Notes: generated by a model not told the origin, from the letters alone. DNA of 64,000 bases from Dipteronia dyeriana (GCA_032871835.1 CM065301.1:21035291-21099290), one strand, 5' to 3'. Positions 11,933-23,699 are shown, numbered from the stretch's first letter. Made by a program: numbers and translations.

Positions 11933-11944
11933 GCTCTGATACCA
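11933..11944 (-). promoter_or_regulatory. Element A primer binding site (initiator tRNA-Met type)
   Basis: The minus strand reads TGGTATCAGAGC, the copia PBS complementary to the 3' end of initiator tRNA-Met. It lies 2 nt from the LTR edge. Confidence 0.92.
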
Positions 11945-11946
11945 AT

Positions 11947-13774
11947 TGTAAGCCCCAGAGTCGTGAAGTGGAAGGAGATTTCAAAACTTTTTAAAAATAA
12001 TTTAACAACTCTATGAACCGTGTATGATATATAAGAATAAATAAAAGGCAAGATTCAAAATCATACCTCAAAGCTATCTCCTTCATTCTTTAATTTTTGA
12101 ATTTACTTTCCGATTTGTACAACCGAATCTTCATCGTTATCTCCCAGATTCCAACAACTATATATGGACACATCACAGACTTCAAAAGGTTGTATAGAGG
12201 TTGAAGAAACAACACAAAACAATTCATGCTTTGTGTATATGGAATTCGGCCAATCGGCCAACCTTGAAACGAAGACGAGGAGCAAAAAAACAAAAACTTT
12301 CTTTTTTTTTAAGTTGGCCGCACACCACTTTCATATTTCTTTTATTTTTTTTTTTGTCTTTCAACGTTTGTCATCAATTGCTATCTCTTCTTGTTTTTAA
12401 TAATACATATATTTAAAAACAAAACACTAATCTTATTCTAAATAAGATAATTAGTATTTTAGTGTCCAAGGTAGTATGGGATTCTAAATCCCACATAACC
12501 CTAGTTTACTAAGACTTGAACACTTAACCTAGTTAGGAAATAAAATAATCTTATTATTTTATCCTTTGTCTCGGTCATGGTTCGAACCTATAACCTCAAA
12601 TTAATAATTAATTAATAATTCTTAATTATTAATTAATTTAATTATCAATATATTAATTAAATAATCTCATCATTTAATTATTCCCTGGATATTTTTTTTT
12701 TCACTTTCGTAACATAATTAATTGAACCATTCGATTAATTAACCGTGACCCTTGTTACCATCAATGTTCTACGTTAGCAAGGGGACCTAATGGACCCACA
12801 GTTTTGAGCTCCAATAATCCTTAGAAAAATTAATTAAACTTTTAAATTAATATTTTTTTATTATTAACCTCGGAGTTACTCCACTAAAAGCCAGACGCTG
12901 CACTCTCGTAACTGTAGATGTTTTTACACAAACCAAAAACTCAGTGTCCATCGATATAACTATTACATATAGTATGATCCTCAACAAGTAGTTCTTAATT
13001 AGAGTTAGGTCAAAAAGTCCGTTATACCCCTCTAATTGTATCTTTTCCATTAAGTACCATTGACTCTCTAATGAACAGTAAATCCTAACTTCCTTTATGG
13101 AATAAGGAGAGCGTTCATATTGTTCAAGCTCCGAATCAACCCTTAAGGGAACCACCATCTACTTATCGCAAGAAGAAGTGGATTCCACTATTGTGTACAG
13201 ACCTTCTTAGCCACAAATCAAACTGCAATTCCAACATACAAAGTTATTGACTGGGAATACAACTCCGATCTCACCCACGGTATATCAAAAACCGCCATCT
13301 AACCTGAAGGAATCGATAAGACACTCATGATTAAGATCACCCACATATAGCCATCATTTGTCGATATATATGAATCTCATCATGTAACGGATCTTGGTGA
13401 GAGATTCAGATAGATCGTGGCCTAATCCTATATGAACACATCATATAAGGTGTCTCCACTCTCATATCACCATATGAATAGTCTAGGATAAGACTACCAT
13501 ACATTATTGAATGGACCGTAGCTGTAGATTAACCACAACTAAAGTACTTAGTTTTTTTTACCATCTACGAACTCTTTAGATTGCCCATCTCAAACTGAAA
13601 ACCTTTGTATATGACACTCATTTACTCGGCTAGAGATTACATCCGACAATCATGGATGTTAAGTACACATTATATTAATGTATGAGAAAGATTTGTAGAA
13701 TGAATAAACTACTTATTTTATTAATGTTTCATTCACATTTACAAATTACAAGCTTTAGAGCATAAACCCTAACA
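11947..13774 (-). repeat. Element A 5' LTR (right)
   Basis: 1828 bp, TG...CA, colinear with 343-2125. It contains about 45 bp (around 13264-13310) absent from the left copy. The following 5 bp tctat match the bases before the left LTR. Confidence 0.92.
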
Positions 13775-13779
13775 TCTAT

Positions 13780-14870
13780 CCACGATGTGGAGCTCCAGTT
13801 CAGTATTGGCACATGCGAAGATATTATTTGTTCATTCCAAATCCTCCATGAGTTTGCAGACGATCTGGTCCTTTGAAGAAGCTCATTGCTCAGTGGTGGC
13901 CAAGGCAGCATTAACAGCAATGAGTTGTCCCTCAATTGTAGCTTTATCACCTATAAACGAGTAATAATCGCTTGGGACTCACTGAGCTGAGCAGCTAGGG
14001 CAACCTTTTTTACCTCAGTTGATTTCAGGACTGAAAACATCTGAAGAAAAGATAAGAAACGTGGACATCCCTTAAAAAAGGAGAAAAGAAAGATAATCAA
14101 CATCAAGAGTAGATATTATAGAGAAAGCAAAGATGAAATATGCTTGCAACTTGGAATCCAAGGGGCCTGTAATGTGCCCTTGAAATCTAGCAATGGCTCC
14201 GAAAAGGTTGACTCTCGTTGGTCAACCCAATGAGGGAACCCTCAGTAGTGTATATCACAGAACTCGAACTGCTAGAAGTTGAAACCTGATGGGCAAGCTC
14301 CCCAATCACCCATTACAAAGAACCATCTGTTCAGTTATGAGGCCAACATTGGAGGAACTCCCCAGATGGGCTTACCCTTCTTCCGTAAAGGGCCTCGTTC
14401 GATCGGTCCTGTAGCTTAAGCGCCCAACAACCATTCACTCTCGGGGGTCGAGGCGAGGTGATATATACCTTGTTTAAGAGATCTCAACATGTAGAAATGT
14501 AAAATCTCATGAAAGGTAAGGATGGAAGACCATTCCACCTCTAAAAGGAGCATATGCACATCAGAGTACGATAGCACACATGCGTCAGTTGGCACGGTGA
14601 AAGCCTGACATGCCTCAAAAAGTGACAATTAAAGGGCAGAAACGTATGTATAACCTCCCAACACAACACGATGCCATAAATGGCCACTGCATCACAAGGA
14701 GGGTTTCTCACCGTATGACCCCTGGAAAGCTACAACTCAATCATCACCGGGAATTCAGAGTGTTTAATGTAAGGTGATAAGTCATCATTACTGTCCACCA
14801 TGTTCTGTTCACAATCAAACTGGCACAGAGAGTCAGAGGAGAAATGTATTCTGGCTCTTTCATGTTCCAT
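13780..14870 (-). pseudogene. Element B antisense ORF, proximal part
   Basis: On the minus strand a candidate start MEHERARIHFSSDSLCQF begins at 14870. After a stop comes NPPCDAVAIYG, closely matching NPPPGMVAIYG in the antisense ORF of element C. Further down, a fragment around 14416-14628 and a coiled-coil-like run (LKSTEVKKVALAAQLSESQ, then QLIAVNAALATTEQ, around 13830-14030) follow with stops between them. It is antisense to its element. In C and D the homologous position holds a 'putative gypsy type transposon'-like protein of unknown function. The interior is broken by several stops and by element A. Confidence 0.6.
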
Positions 14871-15400
14871 GATTTCAGGCTCTTCTACTTATTTAGGACC
14901 CGATCTTGAAATCCTAGAACCAAACCCGACCATTTCGAAGATTTTGAGAAAGAAGAAAGGCATGAACCTTTGCAAACAAACGGATGCTAAGGAAAGAAGA
15001 TTAGTTTACAAGAACTTGAAAAATCTGAATATAATGGAGCAAACAAGCAAGACCTCGTTATTTATATGGTTCAGAAATACCAAGGGAGACATTGTTTAGA
15101 ATGCCTGTTCATTAAGAAAATAAATGACACGGAATATGAAGAGAGACATGTTAACAAATCACGGTCTTACACGTGTCAGAGCGGGAGTTGAAGCGAAACG
15201 AATTGTCCCTTCATTAAAATCTCATTATTACGTCGTTCAGATGTTTTGAAAGGTTAACATTAAAGTACAGTTATTAAGAATGTTCAAGTGTCAGGCGACA
15301 CATTAATATGACATTAAATGAAATATCTTTGCAAATCCACTTTGAAGAATTACTTGCTCGTTGGAAAAAACGATTCGCCGATAACTGTCCTCACAAATTT
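14871..15400. other. Element B spacer between antisense ORF and 3' LTR
   Basis: About 530 bp without a credible gene. A 99-codon plus-strand open stretch at 14800-15099 overlaps the antisense ORF start and shows no family resemblance. The region would have to contain any promoter for the antisense ORF, but no clear TATA box was identified. Confidence 0.4.
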
Positions 15401-15409
15401 AGGGGGTAT
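15401..15409 (+). promoter_or_regulatory. Element B polypurine tract
   Basis: agggggtat lies directly before the LTR start tgtttgga. It fixes the element's orientation as plus. Confidence 0.75.
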
Positions 15410-16179
15410 TGTTTGGAGAAATCTTAGTCAACCAGACACATCAGCATAAAAAGCGGAGTTCACGGAACTTGGTCTCCACATCATCAAACCATGCCAGTTT
15501 GACAAGGTACACAATGCCAATTCGGCAAGGTACACGAAGCAACGGCAAACTTGAAGACGAAAAGCAGGTTGCCCATCTTGAATCGGTTCAAAAAAGTAGT
15601 CCTAGGCAGCGAATTGATACCAACTGACCATTACATTGTAAACTTGAAATATCCATGAGATCACCACAAATCTGGGATTCTTCGCATCCCACATGAAATC
15701 TGGGCATATATCGAGAAAGACAATCACCGCTAATCAAACAGTTGACGAAAAGATAATCCGTACAAGGAAAAGTGATTCCCAGAAATATGGACGAAGCACC
15801 AAGACACCATCTCCTCAAAGTCTTTGCTTGCACGATAGGGATTAAGGCAACATCTTAGTTCCCATATAAATACATGCAATTAGCAAAGGCAAGGGGAGGA
15901 GTGGGCAATACAACGTTAGAGAGATACTTTTCTATAATTTGTGATTATTTTCCACATGTATTTAACATTTTCTTTTCCTGCCGTTACGACGACCGTGGTT
16001 TTTCTCTGCCTTAAAAGTTTCCACTTAAAAACTCTGGTGTTATTTATTGCTTTTATTTACTTTCTCTATTACATATCACATTCACGTAGCAAGAGGGTGT
16101 TTTGGTCACAAGTTTTTAAGTCGATCCAAGCATCGATTTGCTTACATGTTGTTAATTAGACCATCCAATAATGTCAACA
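15410..16179 (+). repeat. Element B 3' LTR
   Basis: 770 bp from tgtttgga to tcaaca, preceded by a PPT. A TATA box (tataaata) lies at 15865-15872. Around 15491-15540 a ~24-bp motif (tgccaattcggcaaggtacac-type) occurs twice in tandem. The partner LTR is outside the window, so the boundaries rest on PPT, TG/CA ends and TATA position only. Confidence 0.7.
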
Positions 16180-16346
16180 ATTTCCCCGTCACACAACAAT
16201 AACAATACAATTAAGTAAACTGCTCGATTCAGTTTACATGTCTAGGGTAGACCATGTAATTTTCTCTATATACAAACAATTATCAAGAAATTTTATTTAA
16301 ATGAATTCATCAATCCTTTTGAATTAAATTTGATAATAAGTGATAT
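16180..16346. other. Intergenic, nothing recognised
   Basis: AT-rich flank of element B; it begins with the expected TSD copy atttc. No ORF or repeat was recognised. Confidence 0.5.
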
Positions 16347-16355
16347 AATTATATT

Positions 16356-16524
16356 GAGTAATACTAGGCTATCCAAAATTTTTCCCAATTGTGTATAGTA
16401 TATGAGGTGTCAATATCACATCACTCACCATATAATCCCATTATTTACAAGATGTTGACATTTGACGTGCTACACACATTTAGAAAAAAAATTGAGAAAA
16501 AATTTGAAAATCCCAGCGTTGCTC
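16356..16524. mobile_element. Mutator-like MITE (169 bp)
   Basis: The ends are inverted repeats of about 35 bp: GAGTAATACTAGGCTATCC at the left against GAGCAACGCTGGGATTTTC at the right end read on the other strand, both continuing through a T-rich run to CAATT. The flanks aattatatt (16347-16355) and gattatatt (16525-16533) form a 9-bp TSD with one mismatch. Nine-bp TSDs are characteristic of Mutator-like elements. It has no coding capacity. Confidence 0.62.
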
Positions 16525-16533
16525 GATTATATT

Positions 16534-17514
16534 TTATGAAGCTAAATATGTGAATTATGGACAAGGATCATTAAAAAATTATCAACGACAGTGGTTGACT
16601 TTCAAATTATGAGATTCTTTGGTTGCCTCATAAGACAGTGTTTAGAAACAGCGAAATCATATTTATACAATCATATTTATACATCCTTGCTTTCTAGAAT
16701 AAAAGTGTGATAAATGTTATTTAATTATCTTAACAACAATTTTTTTTCATATACACCTTATATTTCGGATGATGTTGTAGACTTGTAGCTTTGTTCTAGA
16801 GTGGATCAAAATATTTAAAGTAGTTCATACAAATTTGAGAAATGTAAAATATCAAATATAGAATAGTTTTCGGGCCACAGGAGAAGGCCCTGGCCTAATA
16901 AGGCAATAGAATAGACTGGGCACATTGTTTAAAAAAATTTATTTTATAAAATAGTTTAAGATAATACGTTTTGACATCCATTGAAAACTGTATATACACT
17001 CACTCTTATAAATATATCAATAAAATATCTTTAAAATTTCTGGTTTGTAAATAAATCCTACTTAGTGTCAAAAATGTCATTTCGTTATTTTTATTGTATT
17101 ATGTTTTTGTAAATATATCCCACTATTTTGTTATCTAATAGATTTATTTTTAATTTAAAATTTTATTATTTTATAATTGTTTGTCTACTCAAAGTGGGAG
17201 AGGGAGATAGAGAAAGAGCGAAAGAGCATTGATAGAGAAAAATGGTAAAGTTTCCGAAGTCAATGAATGTATCCCGATTCGTTTGTTCTTAAGAAAGTTT
17301 ATTATTTGTATTGATTTTTCTTTCATCAATCATCATCATCATTACTAATTGAATACTAATCTCATGTGAAAATACGGTTTTAAAGTTGTTGTACATAGTC
17401 TTCGCTAGAGCAACACGTCATCTGCCAGCATGTCCTAATCGCGCCACGTAAGAGCTCCCAAAGACCCACTGAAAGAAGTATAGATCCCCGGGTTAACATC
17501 CCATTTGATACATG
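16534..17514. other. Intergenic, nothing recognised
   Basis: AT-rich sequence with a purine-rich patch (17190-17240) and short cat/atc repeats near 17325-17345. No ORF with recognisable similarity; no gene called. Confidence 0.5.
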
Positions 17515-17522
17515 CACAACAC

Positions 17523-17993
17523 TAGAGATGTACATTTTTTCTCAGGGCCCCAATTCCCCGCGTCCCCATCACCATTTGGACATTTTTTTTGGGGGGGGGG
17601 GGGGGATGGTCTACCCCAAATTGAAATGGGGATGGAGAGGGGTCGACATCCCCATTTCCCCATTTCCCCCAAACACATATAAATATAATTATAATATCTT
17701 TTTCTTTTATACTTTGAAACCCTAAGTATATATACATATTTACTCTTTTTACTGCATTAATGGATTTTATTTTGTATTTGTAATGAAATATTTGTTTTTT
17801 TTTTTAGTTTTATTTATAATTTTTAGTTAAATGGAAAAATGAGTAACCGAGAAAAATGGAAAAACAAGAAAAAGGGAGAAATACGGGGAAAATGGGGAAT
17901 TAGGGATGGGGATGAATATATCTCCCCCCAAAATTCCCTAAATAGGGAACCGGGGGGCTATATCCATCTTTATTTCCCAAATGTGCATCTCTA
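17523..17993. mobile_element. hAT-type MITE (471 bp) with perfect 8-bp TSD
   Basis: Terminal inverted repeats TAGAGATGTACATTT (left) and TAGAGATGCACATTT (right end, other strand) differ at one base. The flanks are identical: cacaacac at 17515-17522 and at 17994-18001, the 8-bp TSD of hAT elements. The interior is C-rich on one arm and G-rich on the other (ccccatttcccc / ggggaaaatgggg) and includes a T8G15 run at 17583-17605. ORFs across it are low-complexity and do not encode a transposase, so it must have been mobilised in trans. Confidence 0.9.
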
Positions 17994-18001
17994 CACAACA
18001 C

Positions 18002-19247
18002 TCGCAAAGAGTCAAGCAAGGTTGAGGAGAGCCGAACAGAGGATCCTGCCTACTCGGTCCTATTCAGCCGGAACAGGGAAAAACCCTAATTAGGGTTCCC
18101 AATCCCTGCGGGATCACGCAATCATTGAAGACCACAACAACTCCATAAACACGCAACCACAAGAAAAGAATTCAAAGAGAAAACAAACACATCTTCTTCA
18201 AGATATTAGTCACAAGCCGATTTCCAAGGATCGGCTGTATTAAATGGAGAATAATGTTAAATAGGAAAAGAAGTCTAATTCAGAAATCTTTAGATTGCAT
18301 GCCAAGATTCCAAACACTAGCAAGATCATGTATAAACTGTAAAAAACAATATAAGGGGTGATCACCTTACAGCAGAAAAAGACAAGAGAGATAGGAGCGT
18401 GTGTGTTGAAATCTTTAAATCTAAATATTGGATTTGGCTTGGTTGCTTGAGCAGCCTTCCATGGATGTTTTTTCAGTTATCAGAGTTTTACTACGTATTC
18501 TCGCATTCATTATTATTAATGTCATTGTGTTGCATCTTTTTGTAGATTTCTCTTACTCGAATTGTTGACTACTTGACCATCAAGAAATTACAATCAACAA
18601 AAGTAATTTGTAAATATGGTCCAAATTTTGAAGAACAAAAGGACAAAAATGGCACCAAGCATGAATTGGATTCATTCTCCATGTTAGGGAATTGAAATCT
18701 CAAAATGAAATCTCAAAAGGATTGTAAATTGGGAAATTGAAATTTGTATCCATTATACGGCCGAAAACAATTGTTATTCTTGTAATTAAGGTTTGAGAAA
18801 ATAGAATTATTTTTATTATATATGTGAATATCAAACATTAAAGTTTTTTTTCTTTCTTTTTCTTTTTTGTAGAGGAATAGTATAAAACCAATTAAATAAT
18901 TATTGATAGGTTTACTTATAAATTATTTAATTATTTAAGTAATTTTGCTTAAGGGTAATATTGGATTTAAAATATATATATATATATATATAAATTTAGG
19001 GTGTATATACAGTTTTTAATGGGTTCAAATATCGTTACTCGTAAGTTAAAAGTAAAATTTAGATTTGATTCAATCCATGATGAAGTTAAAAATTAGTGGT
19101 ATTATTTTATAGTCTCTTTTTACATTAATCAAACTAAAAATGTGATATTTTTTCCTAAAAAAAAGTGATATTTGATTATAAAGATGAATTAATTTTTATT
19201 AAAAATAAGTAGATTTATTCTTTATTCCAACCTATTTTTCAGATTTG
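18002..19247. other. Intergenic with a 16-bp palindrome and an AT dinucleotide run
   Basis: No gene recognised. A perfect palindrome aaccctaattagggtt lies at 18082-18097, and a TA dinucleotide run at about 18972-18992. A short GC-richer stretch at 18001-18110 could be a remnant of an older promoter or LTR, but has no diagnostic feature. Confidence 0.45.
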
Positions 19248-19250
19248 TTA

Positions 19251-20081
19251 GACATCTCCAACTAGTTTTTAAATTTTTCTCCGATTTGAAGACTGAAAAT
19301 GGAATATTCTATCTCCATAATTTTACTGCTTCAACCATTCTCCATTATACAATCTCAAATAATAAAATATAATTATTTTACTTATAAATAATTTATATTT
19401 TCTTTAATAAAATTGTTTTCTCTACATTATCTTATTAGATAATAATTTACACACTTTTATTACATCTAAAATTTCCTAATCTTTTTTATAATTTGTCACA
19501 CCTAACTATTTTTACTTGTAATGATTTTGATAAAGAAATTTTAACATTTCAATGTTTTTTTTATTGTTTTTATTTTCAATTTCATTGTATTTTTTCCGTT
19601 ATAATATTTTAATTTCAGAATGTTAATGTTATTATTTGGTTTTACTGAATTATTTTGAGTTAATTATTATGATATATGTTAATTACATATAAAAATGATG
19701 TTTTGAAAACATTTGTTTTGAATCAAAATAATTATTAGTTCATTAATAAAAATTTTAAAATTAAAAATAATTAAAATATAGTAAATGTTGTACTCGGTTG
19801 AAAATTCTTAATAAAATATTTATAATAATAATATATTTTTTATGATTACATTTATAAATTAAAATTATATATAATAAATTGAGTTTAATTAAAAATATGA
19901 AAAAGGAGATGGAAAGAAAAAATAATATTATTTTAATGGAATAGTGAAATGAAGATCCAAAATTGGACATTCAATTTTGAAAATCTAAAACAAATATTCA
20001 TTTTGGGGTCTTTATTTTGAAGATTGGTTGGAGTCAATGTACTCTTCATTTTGAAATAACCAAGATTGGTTGAAATTGTCC
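19251..20081. mobile_element. Candidate PIF/Harbinger-like non-autonomous element
   Basis: The left end gacatctccaact and the right end read on the other strand (ggacaatttcaacc) are weak inverted repeats. A second, closer inverted copy of the left end lies just inside the right end (gactccaaccaatct, near 20015-20035). tta precedes the left end (19248-19250) and follows the right end (20082-20084), as expected for a 3-bp TWA TSD. The interior is very AT-rich and non-coding. The ends are diverged, so boundaries are tentative. Confidence 0.4.
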
Positions 20082-20085
20082 TTAA

Positions 20086-20671
20086 GGGTGCGTTTGGTAC
20101 GGAGATGAGATGAGACAGGACAAGGTGGAACCGGACCGGACTGGATAGGATAGAACATGTTGTTCTATATTGTGTTTGAAAGATATAGATAAAATTGTAA
20201 ACTGTACTGTTATACGTTTGTTATGATTGAGACTGGACAGAACAAGAGGTTCAAATGACCAGAGTACCCTTCTTATATACATAACAACATATACTATAAT
20301 ATTATATATTAATATATGATAATATATATATTATATAAATATATTATATTGATATTTTTATTACCTATATTATATCATATATATATATATATATATTATA
20401 ATTGATACATATAATATATATATATATATAATATAATATATAATTTATTAGACATGATTGTAATTGTTTAAAAATTTAAAGGGTAAACTGGTTTTTTTGA
20501 CATTTATCCCATGTCATGGGACAAGTTATCTTAGGGTCTTGGGTGGAACAATTTTTTATGATTTTTATCCTACCTTATCCCGTCATGTTCTATGCTAAGG
20601 ACACGTCAAACGTCGGACAATAACAAACTGTCTCACGTTGTGCTGTCATGTACCGCGTATCAAATGCACCC
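20086..20671. mobile_element. PIF/Harbinger (Tourist-like) MITE, 586 bp
   Basis: The left end GGGTGCGTTTGGTACG and the right end read on the other strand, GGGTGCATTTGATACG, match at 14 of 16 bases; both arms later carry GAGACAG. TAA flanks both sides (20083-20085 and 20672-20674), matching a TWA TSD. The interior contains long AT dinucleotide runs (about 20380-20440) and no ORF of note. Confidence 0.72.
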
Positions 20672-20674
20672 TAA

Positions 20675-21212
20675 AGGAGATCGTATTAAAAGTTAAAAAA
20701 ATAAATAAATAAGGGTGTATTTTTTAAGAGAAAAGGGTGTTATATTGCTGTTTTGGAAATGTGGACATCGTCAATTTAACGAAGGGATGCAAAATAAGCA
20801 TAAATGAGTGACCTTTTAGCCAACGCGAGAGGAGCATAAGAAACGGAGTGGACAAACTAGTATAGTGATGGGGTATTTTTAGGCAAGAGGCCCGGTCCGT
20901 TCCTTCACGTGACTAGGCCCAACAGTAGACCTACCGGCCGACCATTTCCCACCCTTTCTGACGTTTGCACTTTTTATTTATTTATTTATTTTGAATAATA
21001 CCGTTGGGCGTTGGCCCCTAATTTTTTTATAAAACAAAAATTTAAATTCCCCCTTATTTATCATTTTACACTCATTTCCTTTTTCTTATAAATATCCATT
21101 CCATTTCCAAATATTTTACACAATCTAAATGTTAAGTCGATAAATGTTGATATTTGAGACTCCTAATTCCTATGTTTTATGTTATGTTCTGAAGTGAAAT
21201 TGAATATTTTAA
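20675..21212. other. Intergenic, nothing recognised
   Basis: A GC-richer patch with cacgtg (around 20907) and the palindrome-like ccggccg is followed by AT-rich sequence. No gene or element end could be supported. Confidence 0.4.
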
Positions 21213-22376
21213 CGTGTTTGTTGAGATTGTGTAGAAGATAGCTCTTGTGTGAGTTTGAAGATTAAAAAGTGATTTTAGAGAAAATGTGGAGAAATTTGTA
21301 GGCAGCACATCCAACTTGTGAAGACCATATATCCCTCCTCAGATCGAACCGGGTTGAGATTCACATGTTTCGGAATGCCCAGATGTCTAGTTTCCAGTTC
21401 ATCAATCTGAATTTTCTAGAGGAAGTTATGTCTGTTTTAGTAACTGAAGGTCAGAGCTGAAAAATTTCGACGGATGAAGACCACCGTTTTTCTACTGAAA
21501 CATTGACGGTTACACACAACTGATTTATTCCGGTGGTTTCGACGGTCATAAATTGACAGGCCAGGACCGCTGTTTTGGTTACCGAATTGAAGAGAACATA
21601 TTTTTGGTTGAAAATTACTCTGAATTGGTCCAAAATTGTTCCAAACCTTTCCAAATCAAATTTTAATGACTCTAGAGGACCAAAATATGTTTGGGAAACT
21701 TCTAAACTCAAATTAAGAGTCAATCATAAAATGACGAAATTCAAGTTAGAAAAGAAATCTTATTCCTTAATTCATTCTACTTTTCTACTTGGTGGATTTC
21801 CTAAACCTAAGAAGAATTGAGAGCTCACAAGGAGAAGACATCTATAAATACAAAGAGTTTTCTACAAGAGTTGCAGAGTTGGAGATTGAAGATTGAAGAC
21901 TCCATCAATATTCTCTTATTCTACATTTAGATTATATGTTTTTATTTATTTTTCTAGTTTCTATATCTAGCTAATTTTCTTGTTAGTTAGGGCTCTCTTG
22001 AAGCCCTAAACATGATTTTAATTACACAAACAAGTTTTGTTTAATAAGCATTATTTTTCAACATTATGATTTCATTTTCTCTAAAAAAAATGTTATTATA
22101 TTATTATGTTTCTCTGATAGATCACCTTAGACCATAATTGTTTTATTATAGAATTTATGTTGCAAGGATATAAGTTGGACACCATACGAATCTATCATTG
22201 GCTGCAACAATTAATTGGAATAAGACCCAATTAAAGGAAATTGATTCATGAATTACCTAGAATAGATGCTATGTTTTAGGGTTTGAGTGATATTCATATT
22301 CTCTTTGTTCATAATGGATTCCTATTATTAAATCTTTTAAATGCCCATGCTAGGTTATAATTTAGAATACTCATAT
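21213..22376 (+). repeat. Old LTR-like sequence G, left part, interrupted by C and D
   Basis: This stretch has LTR-like organisation: a U3-like region, a TATA box (tataaata, 21843-21850) and a following leader-like region. It continues after elements C and D at 34042-34064 and 46503-46930, the last part having a U5-like character (gcgaacgatcc...tgtgcacttacaagg). Net length is about 1.6 kb. No second copy, PBS or PPT was found in the window, so it may be a solo LTR or a truncated element. The start is approximate. Confidence 0.4.
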
Positions 22377-23178
22377 TGTTGACGTCAATTTCTTGTTGGT
22401 TGAAAAAGTCAACAACGTTGGATTTGCTTATAACCCGTTAAAAAAGAAGAGAAAGAGAATGAATTTAATATTGTTATGACACAAGTATACGTGGTTAAAC
22501 TCCGGTGATCGGAGAAACGTCCACGGGTGATTGAATGCACAACCAAGCAAAATCCACTATTAAATGTTAAATTACACCACTCGATCTCTCTTGCCTTTCT
22601 TTTTCAGTGATTTCTTTTCTATGGATTCTCTCTTTTACAATGAGATTATGGGTCTATTTATATGTGTATAGAACTCTAATACTTGTTACACAAATAAGGA
22701 AATGTGAGAATGTTTAACTAAAACTGGTTGCTTGTTGGAGTCGTATTTATCTTCTTTCCTCTTTCTGAGATCTTATGAATCGAATGTGAATCTTTATGAG
22801 ATTCTAGTTGCACAGTCCGTTTAGGACTTATTACCTAATTGGTGTGCAGTCTTCTAGATAAGTAGTTGTTGCCTGATTTAAACTTGTTTCCTCCTTTGAT
22901 ACGGGGGATAGAAATTAGGATGTTTCCGTATTGAAGTATGATTCTAAATTCCTTCTTGAGCTTATTTTCTGGTGGATCATGTTTTTGATTTCTTTACTCG
23001 GGTTTCTCATGTTGTCCCGAGTAAAGCCAAATATGCAAAGTATTCGTATTAGACCTTACTTAGATTTTTATGTTTCGGTGATACCTTTGATGGTGGCTTG
23101 GATGCTTATCTGGCAATCTTCTTGGGGGCTGTCTTATCTGTCAGTGACATGTACCTTTAATGAAAAATATATATAAAA
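22377..23178 (-). repeat. Element C 3' LTR (left)
   Basis: About 802 bp, colinear with 33252-34036. A minus-strand TATA box (TATAAATA) is at 22655-22662. The inner end is aaaa rather than aaca, so the terminal CA has decayed; the end is placed by alignment to the other LTR. Confidence 0.88.
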
Positions 23179-23193
23179 ATACCCCCTTAAAAT
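23179..23193 (-). promoter_or_regulatory. Element C polypurine tract
   Basis: The minus strand reads ttttaagggggtat directly before the LTR edge. The ggggg core resembles the PPT of element B. Confidence 0.7.
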
Positions 23194-23699
23194 GCTTCTG
23201 CCGAGTAGAATTCATTTTGGCGGAAGTATTTTAATTGCTTGAAATCCTGACTAGATTTTTGTCTTGTCTTTCATTAATGCTATATTAAAGTAAGAGTAAT
23301 AATCCTTAAATTAGTTCGCAACATTAATAACGTATTTTAATGGCAACCATGTACGTGCAATTTGTCTCTTCATGCGAAATCCCTATGACTGTGACGTTCT
23401 AAAATTCCGACGACTTGATTTGTTTTCTCCTCGACACGTGTCCTTCTATCGTTTGGTATATCCGCTGGCATTTATGAGATACGACCCTCTGATTATCTGA
23501 TACGCGGCTTACACCACCGAACGTTCTCTTTTTTTAATCTTCCCACCTTTCCAAACCTAGGGCTTCGTGCTTTAATTATTAAGTGGCTTATTTAAATTGA
23601 CGGGAGCTTTATTATCATTCATTTTCGTGGAAAGAGGCAAAGACCCAGGCTCTCTCTTCTCACACACTGATTCGTCTTTGTTCTTCACTAAAACTTTTT

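Larger units (their letters stand above)
343..13774 (-). mobile_element. Element A: complete but defective Ty1/copia LTR retrotransposon
   Basis: Both LTRs begin tgtaagcc and end aaca. The element is flanked by the TSD tctat at 338-342 and 13775-13779. On the minus strand the order is 5' LTR (right), PBS TGGTATCAGAGC, long leader, gag, pre-integrase, integrase, RT, RNase H, PPT, 3' LTR (left), which is copia order with integrase before RT. At 13.4 kb it is far longer than a usual copia element because a ~1.08 kb leader/gag block is present five times and the leader is long. Most of gag, its zinc knuckle and the protease are missing. Confidence 0.93.
1..16179 (+). mobile_element. Element B: partial Ty3/gypsy (Tat-like), 3' part, hosting element A
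   Basis: Only the 3' part lies in the window, namely 1-337 and 13780-16179, split by element A. The evidence is a PPT directly before a TG...CA LTR at 15410-16179, and an upstream antisense ORF related to that of element C. The pol genes and 5' LTR would lie to the left of the window. The 5 bp after the LTR are atttc, so the left flank of the missing 5' LTR should carry the same TSD. Confidence 0.6.

Noticed and set aside
11933..11944. tRNA-like sequence near the LTR of A
   Set aside because: Only the 12 bases complementary to a tRNA 3' end are present, which is the primer binding site and not a tRNA gene.
14800..15099. 99-codon plus-strand ORF in element B
   Set aside because: It overlaps the start of the antisense ORF, which has a homologue in C; the plus-strand reading has no recognisable feature.
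17493..18093. Pro/Gly-rich ORFs around 17500-18090
   Set aside because: They are translations of the C-rich and G-rich arms of the hAT MITE.
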